A stretch of 45,000 nucleotides of DNA from Bradyrhizobium nitroreducens. GTDB taxonomy: Bacteria; Pseudomonadota; Alphaproteobacteria; Rhizobiales; Xanthobacteraceae. Position numbers and translations under genes: made by a program. Below are positions 23,589-32,091 of the stretch, in pieces. The DNA lies in contig NZ_LFJC01000003.1 of NCBI RefSeq assembly GCF_002776695.1, positions 4,102,145 to 4,147,144 of the forward strand. Reading direction: 5' to 3'. Under the pieces are notes generated by a model. It ran no database searches and was not told where the DNA came from. It saw nothing but the letters and a program-made list of their open reading frames with translations. Numbering within the stretch: position 1 is the first letter of the stretch; each line of letters starts with the position of its first letter.

Positions 23589-23993
23589 CTACGTCCGCGT
23601 CGCCTGCCAGGTACCGCTGCACTGGTCGCCGGAAATGACGCCCTTCCAGGAGCCGGTGCCGTTCGCGCCGGCAAGCCGGCCGCCGCCGCTGGCATGGGAG
23701 GCGCCGACCGAGACCTGGACGGCGACGGCGCCGCCGCGATTGACCCTGCCGGAGACCCGGCCTCCGCCGGCGGAGGAGACCCGGCTGCCGGTGACGGTGA
23801 AGGGGACGCTGTAGCCGGAGCTGCAATTGCCCCGTGTGGTGGCGAAGGTGACGTTCCAGATGCCGTCATAGCCGGCGCCGCGGGCGTCGGCCGTCGATGG
23901 CAGCACGGCCGTGGCGAGCACGGCGAGCAGCGCCAGATGGCGCGGGCGAGCAAAATCGGTCAGAGACGAAAGCGATTGGGGGAAATGAGCCAT
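23589..23993 (-). CDS. Small secreted hypothetical protein
   Basis: About 134 residues. A signal peptide (MAHFPQSLSSLTDFARPRHL, hydrophobic LALLAVLATAVLPS, cleavage probably after ADA) precedes a Gly/Ser/Val-rich, beta-type domain starting GYDGIWNVTFATTRGNCSSG and ending GSWKGVISGDQCSGTWQATR. Two cysteines could form a disulfide bond linking first and last strands, and the W...W pair at both ends frames the domain. I recognise this as a rhizobial hypothetical family but know no function. The start at 23993 has AGGA at six bases; longer in-frame starts (24026 and upstream) exist. It converges with infC. Confidence 0.75.
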   Translation of the reverse strand: MAHFPQSLSSLTDFARPRHLALLAVLATAVLPSTADARGAGYDGIWNVTFATTRGNCSSGYSVPFTVTGSRVSSAGGGRVSGRVNRGGAVAVQVSVGASHASGGGRLAGANGTGSWKGVISGDQCSGTWQATRT

Positions 23994-24265
23994 TTTGGTC
24001 CTGCTCCAGGCGACAAACTTGGACATGAAGGTAGCAATTCCGAATAGTCGGCGGCCAGGTTCCACCGGTTCATCGTTGCCAATTCGCCCGTTTCCTGTCA
24101 TAAGCCCGGCCTTCATCGCCCGGCTGATTAAGGGCTGCCGTGGCGGTGTTTCGTGCGGGCTTTGCGCTTGTTCGCAAAAACCTGAGCACAATCAACGCTC
24201 TAACGAGCATTTTTGACGGCCAGCCGCCTTCGCGGGCGGAGTTCTGTGGCCATTAGGAGAGCCAA

Positions 24266-24466
24266 ATGCCCAAGCTGAAGACCAAATCGGGCGCCAAAAA
24301 GCGCTTCAAGGTGACTGCCACCGGCAAAGTGATGTTCGCCCATCGCGGCAAGCGTCACGGCATGATCAAGCGGACGAAGAAGCAGATCCGTCAGCTGCGC
24401 GGCACCGCCGTGCTGTTCAAGACCGACGGCGACAACGTCAAGAAGTACTTCTTGCCGAACGCCTGA
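24266..24466 (+). CDS. rpmI: 50S ribosomal protein L35
   Basis: A 66-residue basic protein of the large subunit, beginning MPKLKTKSGAKKRFKVTATG and containing HRGKRHGMIKRTKKQIRQLR, the full family pattern. GGAGAG precedes the ATG. It is followed 90 bases later by rplT, the universally conserved pair. infC is detached from the pair by a minus-strand gene, unlike the contiguous infC-rpmI-rplT operon of E. coli. Confidence 0.98.
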   Translation: MPKLKTKSGAKKRFKVTATGKVMFAHRGKRHGMIKRTKKQIRQLRGTAVLFKTDGDNVKKYFLPNA

Positions 24467-24556
24467 TCGCGTCCAGCGATCGTCCAAGATCATTGCCAGC
24501 TCCGCCGCGTCTGTCGCGGCGATCCGAAAACAAGTCATCTCTGAAGGATATTCGTC

Positions 24557-24916
24557 ATGGCACGCGTCAAACGCGGTGTGACCGCCCACGCCAAGCACAA
24601 GAAAGTCTACAAGGCCGCCAAGGGCTTCTACGGCCGCCGCAAGAACACCATCCGCGCCGCCAAGCCGGCCGTGGAGAAGGCCCAGCAATACGCCTTCCGC
24701 GACCGCAAGCGTAAGAAGCGGACGTTCCGCGCGCTCTGGATCCAGCGCATCAACGCTGCCGTCCGTCCGTTCGGACTGACCTACAGCAAATTCATCGACG
24801 GCATGGCCAAGTCTGGGATCACCGTGGACCGCAAGGTGCTGTCGGATCTCGCGATCAGCGAGCCTGCGGCGTTCCAGGCGATCGCCGAGAAGGCCAAAGC
24901 CGCCCTTGCGGCGTAA
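24557..24916 (+). CDS. rplT: 50S ribosomal protein L20
   Basis: A 119-residue rRNA-binding assembly protein: MARVKRGVTAHAKHKKVYKA, then KGFYGRRKNTIRAAKPAVEK, RKRKKRTFRALWIQRINAAV and the C-terminal YSKFIDGMAKSGITVDRKVL. L20 can repress its own operon in other bacteria by binding the leader; no mimic of the 23S site was recognised in the 90-base rpmI-rplT spacer. It has an AAGGA ribosome binding site. Confidence 0.98.
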   Translation: MARVKRGVTAHAKHKKVYKAAKGFYGRRKNTIRAAKPAVEKAQQYAFRDRKRKKRTFRALWIQRINAAVRPFGLTYSKFIDGMAKSGITVDRKVLSDLAISEPAAFQAIAEKAKAALAA

Positions 24917-24952
24917 TACGGCGAAGGCCGCTCTGGCGGCCCGAGGCTCGCG

Positions 24953-25378
24953 CTAGCGGGCCCTCTGGCCCGCAGCCTTCAGTGCGCGTTGCGAGGTGCG
25001 CTGGGCGACCTCCGCCCGGCAAAAAGCTGCAAACGAGAGATACATGGTGCCGGACTTGTTCCGGTACTTCTGATCGCAGGCGCGCATTTCGCGTTTGTAT
25101 GCCTGCTGCTGCGCCGTGTTGAGACCCGGCAGGAAGTCCGCCTCGCACTTCTTTTCGACGGCGGCGCCGAGCTGGACGTCCCCGCTCGCCGTCAATTGGC
25201 AATCCTGAAACACCTTCATCGCGCTTTCGCAGCTCTTCTGCTTGGTGATGGTGTCGACGACCTCATCCAGCGTCATGGATGTCTCCATGCAGACCATGGC
25301 GCGCGCAGGGGTGCCTGCGACCGACAGGACGCCCGCCAGAACGGCAAGAAGAACGGCAGCACAGGATCTGGAAAGCAT
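24953..25378 (-). CDS. Secreted cysteine-rich hypothetical protein
   Basis: A 141-residue protein with a signal peptide (MLSRSCAAVLLAVLAGVLSV, cleavage probably after GTPARA) and a helical mature part carrying six cysteines in MVC, KSCE, QDCQ, KKCE, RACD and AFCR. These could form three disulfides in the periplasm. The tail is basic (QRTSQRALKAAGQRAR). I do not recognise the family; the Cys/Tyr spacing is vaguely like LprI-type lysozyme inhibitors but not convincing. It is divergent from pheS and convergent with rplT. Confidence 0.78.
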   Translation of the reverse strand: MLSRSCAAVLLAVLAGVLSVAGTPARAMVCMETSMTLDEVVDTITKQKSCESAMKVFQDCQLTASGDVQLGAAVEKKCEADFLPGLNTAQQQAYKREMRACDQKYRNKSGTMYLSFAAFCRAEVAQRTSQRALKAAGQRAR

Positions 25379-25528
25379 CGCGAAAGTCTCCTCGTACCGT
25401 CGTTGGTCCCGGGCCCCCGCGTGAGGTTCAACCCAGCCGTTCCAGGCCGAACATGACCGGCTTTTCGCTTGACGTTACCGCCTTCCGGCGGCGACAACCC
25501 AGCCGAATTTGGAGCCAAGGATTTGACA

Positions 25529-26611
25529 GTGTCCGACCTCGCAACGCTCGAAACATCCATCCTCGACCAGATCGCCGCCGCCGGCGACGAAGCCGCGCTC
25601 GAAGCCGTGCGGGTCGCAGCGCTCGGCAAGAAGGGCTCGATCTCGGCGCTGCTCGCCACGCTCGGCAAGATGTCGCCCGACGAGCGCAAGACGCAGGGTG
25701 CGGCGATCAACCAGGCCAAGGACAAGGTCACCGAGGCGCTCGCCGCAAGGCGCGACGTGCTGAAATCGGCCGCGCTCGATGCCCGGCTTGCATCCGAGAC
25801 CGTCGACGTCACGCTGCCGCTGCGCGAGGCGCCGACCGAAGCCGGCCGCATCCATCCGCTGAGCCAGGTCTGGGACGAGCTGACCACGATCTTCGCCGAC
25901 ATGGGATTCTCGGTCGCCGAAGGCCCGGATATCGAGACCGACGATTACAACTTCACCAAGCTGAATTTTCCGGAAGGCCATCCGGCGCGCGAGATGCACG
26001 ACACGTTCTTCTTCCATCCGAAGGAAGACGGCTCGCGCATGCTGCTGCGAACCCACACCTCGCCGGTGCAGGTGCGCACCATGCTGAGCCAGAAGCCGCC
26101 GATCCGCGTGATCTGCCCGGGCCGGACCTACCGCATCGATTCGGACGCGACCCACACGCCGCAATTCCACCAGGTCGAGGGCCTCGTCATCGACAAGACC
26201 TCGCATCTCGGCCACCTCAAATGGATCCTGCACGAGTTCTGCAAGGCATTCTTCGAGGTCGACCACATCAACATGCGCTTCCGCCCGTCGTTCTTCCCGT
26301 TCACCGAGCCGTCGCTGGAAGTCGACATCCAGTGCCGCCGCGACAAGGGCGAGATCCGCTTCGGCGAGGGTGAGGACTGGCTGGAGATTCTCGGCTGCGG
26401 CATGGTGCATCCAAACGTGCTGCGCGCCTGCGGCATCGATCCCGACGAGTACCAGGGCTTTGCCTGGGGCATGGGCATCGACCGCATCGCCATGCTGAAA
26501 TACGGCATTGCCGATCTGCGCCAGCTGTTCGACAGCGACGTCCGCTGGCTGAGCCACTACGGCTTCAAGCCGCTCGAAGTGCCAACGCTTGCCGGAGGGC
26601 TGAGCTCGTGA
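25529..26611 (+). CDS. pheS: Phenylalanyl-tRNA synthetase alpha subunit
   Basis: Class II aminoacyl-tRNA synthetase subunit that forms an (alpha-beta)2 tetramer with PheT and charges tRNA-Phe. The 360-residue product has the N-terminal coiled-coil (about 1-90, MSDLATLETSILDQIAAAG) and the catalytic core with motif 1 near HPLSQVWDELTTIFADMGFS, motif 2 FHQVEGLVIDK, and motif 3 GFAWGMGIDRIAMLKYGI. The start is a GTG at 25529 with AAGGA seven bases upstream; a longer in-frame ATG at 25469 would add a non-homologous stretch. Its stop overlaps a GTG of the next frame. Confidence 0.97.
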   Translation: MSDLATLETSILDQIAAAGDEAALEAVRVAALGKKGSISALLATLGKMSPDERKTQGAAINQAKDKVTEALAARRDVLKSAALDARLASETVDVTLPLREAPTEAGRIHPLSQVWDELTTIFADMGFSVAEGPDIETDDYNFTKLNFPEGHPAREMHDTFFFHPKEDGSRMLLRTHTSPVQVRTMLSQKPPIRVICPGRTYRIDSDATHTPQFHQVEGLVIDKTSHLGHLKWILHEFCKAFFEVDHINMRFRPSFFPFTEPSLEVDIQCRRDKGEIRFGEGEDWLEILGCGMVHPNVLRACGIDPDEYQGFAWGMGIDRIAMLKYGIADLRQLFDSDVRWLSHYGFKPLEVPTLAGGLSS

Positions 26612-26642
26612 TGGGCCTGCTCGGATATACGCCAGCAACAGC

Positions 26643-26820
26643 TCTCTCCGTTCCCATTGCGGAGACAGCCCTCTCCCTGACCCTCCCCCGCAAGCGGGGG
26701 AGGGAACGGATAGAGCGAGCGCGTGGCGTTTGCCTCATGGGCACGTATTCTCTGACCGCGCGACAGGTCGGACTCCCTCCCCCGCTTGCGGGGGAGGGCT
26801 GGGGTGAGGGTTTCTCCGCG
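26643..26820. repeat. Inverted pair of palindromic repeats downstream of pheS
   Basis: Two copies of the core CCCTCCCCCGCAAGCGGGGG (26681-26704 and, inverted, 26775-26798) with outer flanks CATTGCGGAGACAGCCC and its opposite-strand counterpart at 26804-26820. Together they form a ~180-bp element that can fold as two hairpins or one large cruciform. The reading frame stays open across it. Confidence 0.9.
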
Positions 26821-27279
26821 ATGGGGCTGCCAATGGTCGATCCTGATCATCCGGACTGGGAAGTATCGGCTCGCCTACGTGCAAATGCCCGCGTGCTCCG
26901 ACGCAACTCAACCGACGCCGAGCGGATTCTCTGGTCGGAGCTACGCGGCGGCCGGTTGAACGGCGCGACCTTCCGGCGCCAGGTGCCAATTGAAAATTAT
27001 ATCGCCGACTTCGTCTGCCACATGGCGAAGCTCGTCATAGAGCTCGATGGCGGCCAGCACTTCTCTGACGAAGGTGAGCGCGCAGATGCTCATCGCTCCA
27101 CTGTCATCGAAGCTCGAGGCTTCAAAGTGCTTCGCTTCAGCAATCTCGACGTCATGACCAATCGTGGCGGCGTTCTCGAGACAATCGCGACCACCGTCGC
27201 GGAGAGAGCCCCCACCCCAGCCCTCCCCCGCAAGCGGGAGAGGGAGCAGACCGTCTCCGTGGAGAAGAAGCAGCCATGA
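26821..27279 (+). CDS. DUF559 endonuclease-domain protein between pheS and pheT
   Basis: Residues ~18-125 form a DUF559 domain, related to very-short-patch-repair-type PD-(D/E)xK nucleases: ARVLRRNSTDAERILWSELR, FRRQVPIENYIADFVCHMAK, LVIELDGGQHFSDEGERADA, FKVLRFSNLDVMTNRGGV. The Asp of IADF and the Glu-x-Asp of VIELDG fit the catalytic core. The last ~20 residues (APTPALPRKREREQ) are encoded by a palindromic repeat. Its TGA overlaps the ATG of pheT, and its frame is open from a GTG overlapping the pheS stop (26608), which would give 223 residues including repeat-encoded peptide. I place the start at ATG 26821, 10 bases after GAGGG. Cellular role unknown. Confidence 0.82.
   Translation: MGLPMVDPDHPDWEVSARLRANARVLRRNSTDAERILWSELRGGRLNGATFRRQVPIENYIADFVCHMAKLVIELDGGQHFSDEGERADAHRSTVIEARGFKVLRFSNLDVMTNRGGVLETIATTVAERAPTPALPRKREREQTVSVEKKQP
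27205..27250. repeat. Third copy of the palindromic repeat, inside the DUF559 gene 3' end
   Basis: Core CCCTCCCCCGCAAGCGGGAG at 27221-27244, preceded by CCCCCACCCCAG, in the same orientation as the copy at 26681. It is translated as part of the C-terminus of the DUF559 protein. Confidence 0.88.
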
Positions 27280-29684
27280 AATTCACCCTCTCCTGGCTGA
27301 AGGACCATCTCGAGACCGACGAGCCGCTGGACAAGCTCGCCGAGAAGCTCACCATGATCGGGCTCGAGGTCGAGAACATCGAGGACAAGGCGAAGGCGCT
27401 GAAGCCGTTCACCATTGCGAAGGTGATCTCGGCCGAGCAGCATCCGAATGCGGATCGCCTGCGCGTCTGCATGGTCGACACCGGCGACGGCGGTGCGCCG
27501 GTGCAGGTCGTGTGCGGCGCACCGAATGCGCGTGCGGGTCTCGTCAGCGTGTTCTCGCCGCCCGGCACCTACATTCCCGGCAAGGACATCACGCTTGGTG
27601 TGGGCACCATCCGCGGCGTCGAGAGCCGCGGCATGCTGTGTTCGGCGGCCGAGCTGCAGATCTCCAACGACCATGACGGCATCATGGAATTGCCCACGGA
27701 TGCGCCGATCGGCGCTGCTTACGCCGAATGGGCCGGGCTCGGCGATCCCGTGGTCGAGATCAATCTGACGCCGAACCGGCAGGATTGCACCGGCGTGCAC
27801 GGCATCGCGCGCGACCTCGCCGCCGCCGACATGGGCAAGTTCAAGGACCCCGTCATCAAGCCGATCAAGGGCGAATTCCCCTGCCCCGTGAAGGTCACGG
27901 TCGAGGACGCCAATTTGTGTCCAGGCTTCGCGCTTCGGCTCGTGCGCGGTGTGAAGAACGGGCCGTCGCCGGAATGGCTCCAGAAGCGGCTGACCGCGAT
28001 CGGCCTGCGCCCAATCAACGCGCTGGTCGACATCACCAACTTCATGACCTACGACCGCGCGCGGCCGCTGCACGTGTTCGACGCCAGGAAGGTGAAGGGC
28101 AATCTCGTGGTGCGCCGCGCCCGCGACGGCGAGACGCTGCTTGCGCTCGACGGCCGCACCTACAATCTCGATCCCGCGACTTGCGTGATCGCGGACGAGC
28201 ACGGCGTCGAATCGCTCGCCGGCATCATGGGCGGCGAAGCGTCGGGCTGCGACGAGAACACCACCGACGTGCTGATCGAATCGGCGCTGTGGAACGAGAT
28301 CAACATCGCCCAGACCGGCCGCAAGCTCGGCATCAATTCGGACGCGCGCTACCGCTTCGAGCGCGGCGTCGATCCAGCCTTCATGGTGCCCGGTCTGGAA
28401 CTGGCGACGAAACTCGTGATGGAGATGTGCGGCGGCACGCCGTCCGAGAATGTCGTGGTCGGCAAGTCCTTCGGCGACGACCGCGTGATCGAATTCCCGA
28501 TCACCGAGGTCAGGCGCCTCTCCGGCATCGAGGTGCCGCAGCCGGAGATGAAGCGCATCCTGACGCATCTCGGCTTCATGATGGCGGGCCCGGGCCCGGT
28601 CGTGAAGGTCGCGGTGCCCTCGTGGCGCTCCGACGTGCACGGCAAGGCCGACATCGTCGAGGAGATCGTCCGCATCTTCGGCGTCGACAAGGTGCCGATG
28701 ACGCCGTTCGAGCGCGGCGAGGATGCGCGTAAGCCGGTGCTGACGCAGCTGCAGCTGCGCACGCGCCGCGCCCGGCGCGCGCTGGCAAGCCGCGGCATCA
28801 TCGAGGCCGTGACCTGGTCGTTCATCACGAAAGCTGCGGCCGAATTGTTCGGAGGCGGCCAGCGCGAGCTAGAAGTGGCCAACCCGATCGCATCTGATCT
28901 CTCCGACATGCGTCCGACGTTGCTCGCGGGCCTGATCGGGGCAGCTCAAGCCAACGCCAATCGCGGCGTGAACGATGTCGCGCTGTTCGAGGTCGGTCAG
29001 ATCTTCAAGGGAGACCGTCCGCAGGACCAGTTCCTGGCGGCGAGCGGTGTTCGCCGCGGCTTTGCGTCGTCGGAAGGTCTCGGACGGCACTGGACCGGCT
29101 CGGCGCAGGCCGATGTGTTCGACGCCAAGGCCGATGCGCTGGCGGTGCTGGCAGCAAGCGGCGCGCCGATGCAGGCCCTGCAGATCGTCGCTGGCGGCCC
29201 GAAATGGCTGCATCCCGGCCGCTCCGGCACGATCCAGATCGGGCCGCAAAACGTGCTCGGCTATTTCGGCGAAGTGCATCCGCGCGCGCTGGAGGCTCTC
29301 GGCGCCGACGGTCCGCTTGTCGTGTTCGAGGTGATCCTCGACCGTATCCCAGAGGCCAAGAAGAAGCCGACCCGCGCAAAACCCGTGATCGAGCTGTCGG
29401 CATTCCAGCCCGTGTCGCGCGACTTCGCCTTCATCGTCGACCGCGGCGTAAAGGCCGCCGACATCGTCCGCGCCGCCCAGGGTGTCGACAAGAAGCTGAT
29501 TGCCGGCGTAAACGTCTTCGACGTCTACGAGGGCAAGGGCATCGACGACGGCAAGAAGTCGATCGCGGTCGCGGTCACGCTCCAGCCGCGCGAGAAGACG
29601 CTGACCGACCAGGAAATCGACGGTGTCGCGGCGAAGATCGTCGCCGAGGTCACGAAGAAGACCGGCGGCGTCCTGCGCGGATGA
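27276..29684 (+). CDS. pheT: Phenylalanyl-tRNA synthetase beta subunit
   Basis: The 802-residue partner of PheS. Domains in order: N-terminal tRNA-binding OB fold (about 40-150, ISAEQHPNADRLRVCMVDTG, CGAPNARAGL), B3/B4 editing region (about 210-380, with RPINALVDITNFMTYDRARP and the GGEASGCDENTTDVLIESA segment), B5 (about 400-480), the catalytic-like core, and the C-terminal FDX-ACB anticodon-binding domain (LSAFQPVSRDFAFIVDRGVK to the end). It begins MKFTLSWLKDHLETDEPLDK, normal for the family. ATGA overlaps occur at both ends: with the DUF559 gene upstream and the TauE/SafE gene downstream, implying translational coupling across four genes. Confidence 0.98.
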   Translation: MKFTLSWLKDHLETDEPLDKLAEKLTMIGLEVENIEDKAKALKPFTIAKVISAEQHPNADRLRVCMVDTGDGGAPVQVVCGAPNARAGLVSVFSPPGTYIPGKDITLGVGTIRGVESRGMLCSAAELQISNDHDGIMELPTDAPIGAAYAEWAGLGDPVVEINLTPNRQDCTGVHGIARDLAAADMGKFKDPVIKPIKGEFPCPVKVTVEDANLCPGFALRLVRGVKNGPSPEWLQKRLTAIGLRPINALVDITNFMTYDRARPLHVFDARKVKGNLVVRRARDGETLLALDGRTYNLDPATCVIADEHGVESLAGIMGGEASGCDENTTDVLIESALWNEINIAQTGRKLGINSDARYRFERGVDPAFMVPGLELATKLVMEMCGGTPSENVVVGKSFGDDRVIEFPITEVRRLSGIEVPQPEMKRILTHLGFMMAGPGPVVKVAVPSWRSDVHGKADIVEEIVRIFGVDKVPMTPFERGEDARKPVLTQLQLRTRRARRALASRGIIEAVTWSFITKAAAELFGGGQRELEVANPIASDLSDMRPTLLAGLIGAAQANANRGVNDVALFEVGQIFKGDRPQDQFLAASGVRRGFASSEGLGRHWTGSAQADVFDAKADALAVLAASGAPMQALQIVAGGPKWLHPGRSGTIQIGPQNVLGYFGEVHPRALEALGADGPLVVFEVILDRIPEAKKKPTRAKPVIELSAFQPVSRDFAFIVDRGVKAADIVRAAQGVDKKLIAGVNVFDVYEGKGIDDGKKSIAVAVTLQPREKTLTDQEIDGVAAKIVAEVTKKTGGVLRG

Positions 29685-30451
29685 CCTTCGCGGATTTCCT
29701 TCCGAAGGACGTCAGCCTCACCATTGCGATGGCGCTCTGCGCCGTCGCTTTCGTTTCGGGCACCGCCCGCGGCTTCTCCGGCTTCGGCTCGGCGCTGATC
29801 TTCATGCCGCTCGCGAGCAGCATTGCCGCGCCACGGCTGGTCGCGGCGCTCCTTCTCGTCATCGATTTCGTCGCGGCGGCGCCGCTGCTGCCGGACGCGT
29901 GGCGGAAGGCTGACCGCAAGGCGACCGCCGTGATCGTGCTGGGCGCGCTGGTCGGCGTGCCCGTCGGCACCTATTTCCTCAGCGTGCTGGAGCCCGTCAC
30001 CACGCGCTGGATCATCTCCGGCTTCGTCGCCGCGCTGCTGCTTCTGCTGCTGTCGGGCTGGCGCTATCGCGGCAAGGATCACGCCTGGCTCTCGGTCGGC
30101 ATCGGCGGCCTCTCCGGCTTCTGCAGCGGCCTTGCGCAGACCGGCGGCCCGCCGATCGTCGGCTATTGGCTGGGACGCCCGATCGCGCCGATCGTGGCGC
30201 GCGCCAATATATTGCTGTTCTTCGGCGCGTCGGATCTGTTCTCGATGATCAGTTACGCGTCCACGGGACTGATCTCGCGCGAGTCACTCTTGCTCTCGCT
30301 GATCGTCGGGCCGGTCTATGCGATCGGCGTCGCCTTCGGCGCCTCGCTGTTCGGACGTACCAGCGAAAAGGTGTTTCGCGGCATCTGCTATGCGCTGATT
30401 GCGATAGCGGTGATCGCCGGGCTGCCGGTGCTGGACGGAATTTTGCGGTGA
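29681..30451 (+). CDS. TauE/SafE-family membrane permease
   Basis: Putative anion or sulfite/organosulfonate exporter of 256 residues with 7-8 hydrophobic segments. Family features: GTARGFSGFGSALIFMPLAS (first repeat) and SGFCSGLAQTGGPPIVGYWL (second repeat), the twin Gly-rich re-entrant motifs of the inverted-repeat fold. The ATG at 29681 overlaps the pheT stop (ATGA). No sulfur-metabolism gene is near, so the substrate is open. A hairpin follows the gene. Confidence 0.9.
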   Translation: MTFADFLPKDVSLTIAMALCAVAFVSGTARGFSGFGSALIFMPLASSIAAPRLVAALLLVIDFVAAAPLLPDAWRKADRKATAVIVLGALVGVPVGTYFLSVLEPVTTRWIISGFVAALLLLLLSGWRYRGKDHAWLSVGIGGLSGFCSGLAQTGGPPIVGYWLGRPIAPIVARANILLFFGASDLFSMISYASTGLISRESLLLSLIVGPVYAIGVAFGASLFGRTSEKVFRGICYALIAIAVIAGLPVLDGILR

Positions 30452-30463
30452 CTCTCTCTACGG

Positions 30464-30489
30464 GTCGTCCCTGCGTTCGCAGGGACGAC
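30464..30489. repeat. Short perfect hairpin between convergent genes
   Basis: GTCGTCCCTGC and GCAGGGACGAC flank a 4-base GTTC-type loop. It lies 13 bases after the TauE/SafE stop and 25 bases before the end of the convergent oxidoreductase gene. It lacks a T-run, so it may be a REP-type element or a weak bidirectional terminator. Confidence 0.75.
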
Positions 30490-30513
30490 AGTTGGTGGCG
30501 AGCTTAGTTGGGC

Positions 30514-31899
30514 CTACTGCCGCGGCACGCGCCGCTTCTTCATCGACTGCGTCGGCACGTCGGGCTCGTCTTTCAGCGCGCCGATCTTGCGCAAGGCCGC
30601 GTCCGCGGCGCGCTCGCCGCTTTCCCAGGCGCCGTCGACCGTGCCCCACAGCGTCTCATGGGTTGCTTCGCCGGCGAGGAACAGATTGCCGATCGGTTCG
30701 GTCAGGATCTTTCGTGAAAGCTGGCCGCCGGGAGAAGCCGCCGACATCGCGCCCATCACGTAAGGTGACGCATTCCAGCGCGTCGCGCTGGTCTTCTGCA
30801 CGGCGGACGCGGCTTCGCTGCCGAACAGCTTTGTGATCCATTCCTGCGCGAAGGCCGCCATCGCCTTCTCGCCCTGCTCGGAAAGATCGCGGCCGAACGC
30901 ACCGCCGACGTCGATCGAGCAGAGCGAGGAGCCGCCGATATTGGCGAACATCAGCGCCGTGCGGGTCGAATTGCTCTGCTCGATGAGGATATCGTCGCGC
31001 GACAGGCCGAGCGGATTTCCCGGCAGTTGCAGCGCGATGCGGTCGTAGCTGCCGAGGCCGAGTTTCGACGCCGCGTCCAAGGTGCGTTTGGGAATATCGG
31101 GCGTGAACTTGATCATGCCCGATGTCAGCACGTTGGTGGAGACCGTGACGATGACGGCGCGCGCGGCGATCTTGCCGGCTTGCGTCTCGACGCTGACGTC
31201 GCGGTTGCTCCAGGCGATCCGGCTCGCCGCCGTCGACAGCGCCACCGGCGCCTGCTCGCCGAGCTTCGTGATCAGCGTGCCCAGGCCCTGACGGCAGGCA
31301 ATGGCCGCGTTGCGGTCCTGCGCGCGCCCCTTGTCGATCGCGGAGAGATCCTTCAAGTCCTTGCCGGCAAAGCCCGCGCCGAGCATGAACTCGGCGGCGC
31401 CCGCCCAGTCGCCGAGATCCTTGGGCAGCACGGAGGCGCAGGAGGTATCCAGCTTGGCCCGCGAGGCCTCGTCGATGGCGCGATTGGCGCGCACCAGCGC
31501 CGCCAAAAACTGCTCGGTCTCGCCCGCGCGCGCGTTGCGACGGCCGATGCGCATCTTCTGGCCCGTGGGGGCCGGCAGCACATCCAGCCCGACACTGCGC
31601 GCAAGCCGGATCATCGGATTGGTGTCGGGATTGTGCATCCAGCGCGCGCCACGCTCGAACGGCACCTCGAAGGTGGTGCTGTCGGTGATACAGCGGCCGC
31701 CGATCTGGGCTCCCGCTTCCACCACGATGACCTTGCGGCCCGTTGCCATGATGCGCCGGGCTGCGGCAATACCGGCAGCCCCCGCACCGATCACGACGAT
31801 GTCAGCCTCGCGCGGCAGGGGCGCGGCGCCTGCGCGCAGGACCGGCAGCGCGGCAACAGCCGCCGACGCGACAAGGAAACCGCGGCGCGTGATTGTCAT
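30514..31899 (-). CDS. Tat-exported flavin amine oxidase-like protein
   Basis: FAD-dependent amine oxidase superfamily protein of about 461 residues. The N-terminus MTITRRGFLVASAAVAALPV is a twin-arginine signal. The dinucleotide-binding motif DIVVIGAGAAGIAAARRIMA follows, then IGGRCITDSTTFEVPFERGA and, near the C-terminus, GNLFLAGEATHETLWGTVDG, the second FAD-contact motif with the usual Glu. This pattern is that of monoamine or polyamine oxidases and related periplasmic flavoproteins; the substrate is not deducible. The start is ATG 31899; a TTG 90 bases upstream is in frame but would bury the Tat motif. It converges with the TauE/SafE gene. Confidence 0.92.
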   Translation of the reverse strand: MTITRRGFLVASAAVAALPVLRAGAAPLPREADIVVIGAGAAGIAAARRIMATGRKVIVVEAGAQIGGRCITDSTTFEVPFERGARWMHNPDTNPMIRLARSVGLDVLPAPTGQKMRIGRRNARAGETEQFLAALVRANRAIDEASRAKLDTSCASVLPKDLGDWAGAAEFMLGAGFAGKDLKDLSAIDKGRAQDRNAAIACRQGLGTLITKLGEQAPVALSTAASRIAWSNRDVSVETQAGKIAARAVIVTVSTNVLTSGMIKFTPDIPKRTLDAASKLGLGSYDRIALQLPGNPLGLSRDDILIEQSNSTRTALMFANIGGSSLCSIDVGGAFGRDLSEQGEKAMAAFAQEWITKLFGSEAASAVQKTSATRWNASPYVMGAMSAASPGGQLSRKILTEPIGNLFLAGEATHETLWGTVDGAWESGERAADAALRKIGALKDEPDVPTQSMKKRRVPRQ

Positions 31900-32091
31900 G
31901 TCATGGTTTCCGAGGACTTGCGGCTGACGGGAACACTCGGCGAACCTTGCCGTATCTGATGTTGCACGGCAACCATCATGGTGAATCAATCGTGCTTGAC
32001 CTCACGGACTGATGAACCGAATCGCAAGACGTTTCGACCATGATAGAGAAGGGAAAAAGACGGCCGGAAAAGGCCGTGGGGGGAGCTTGAA

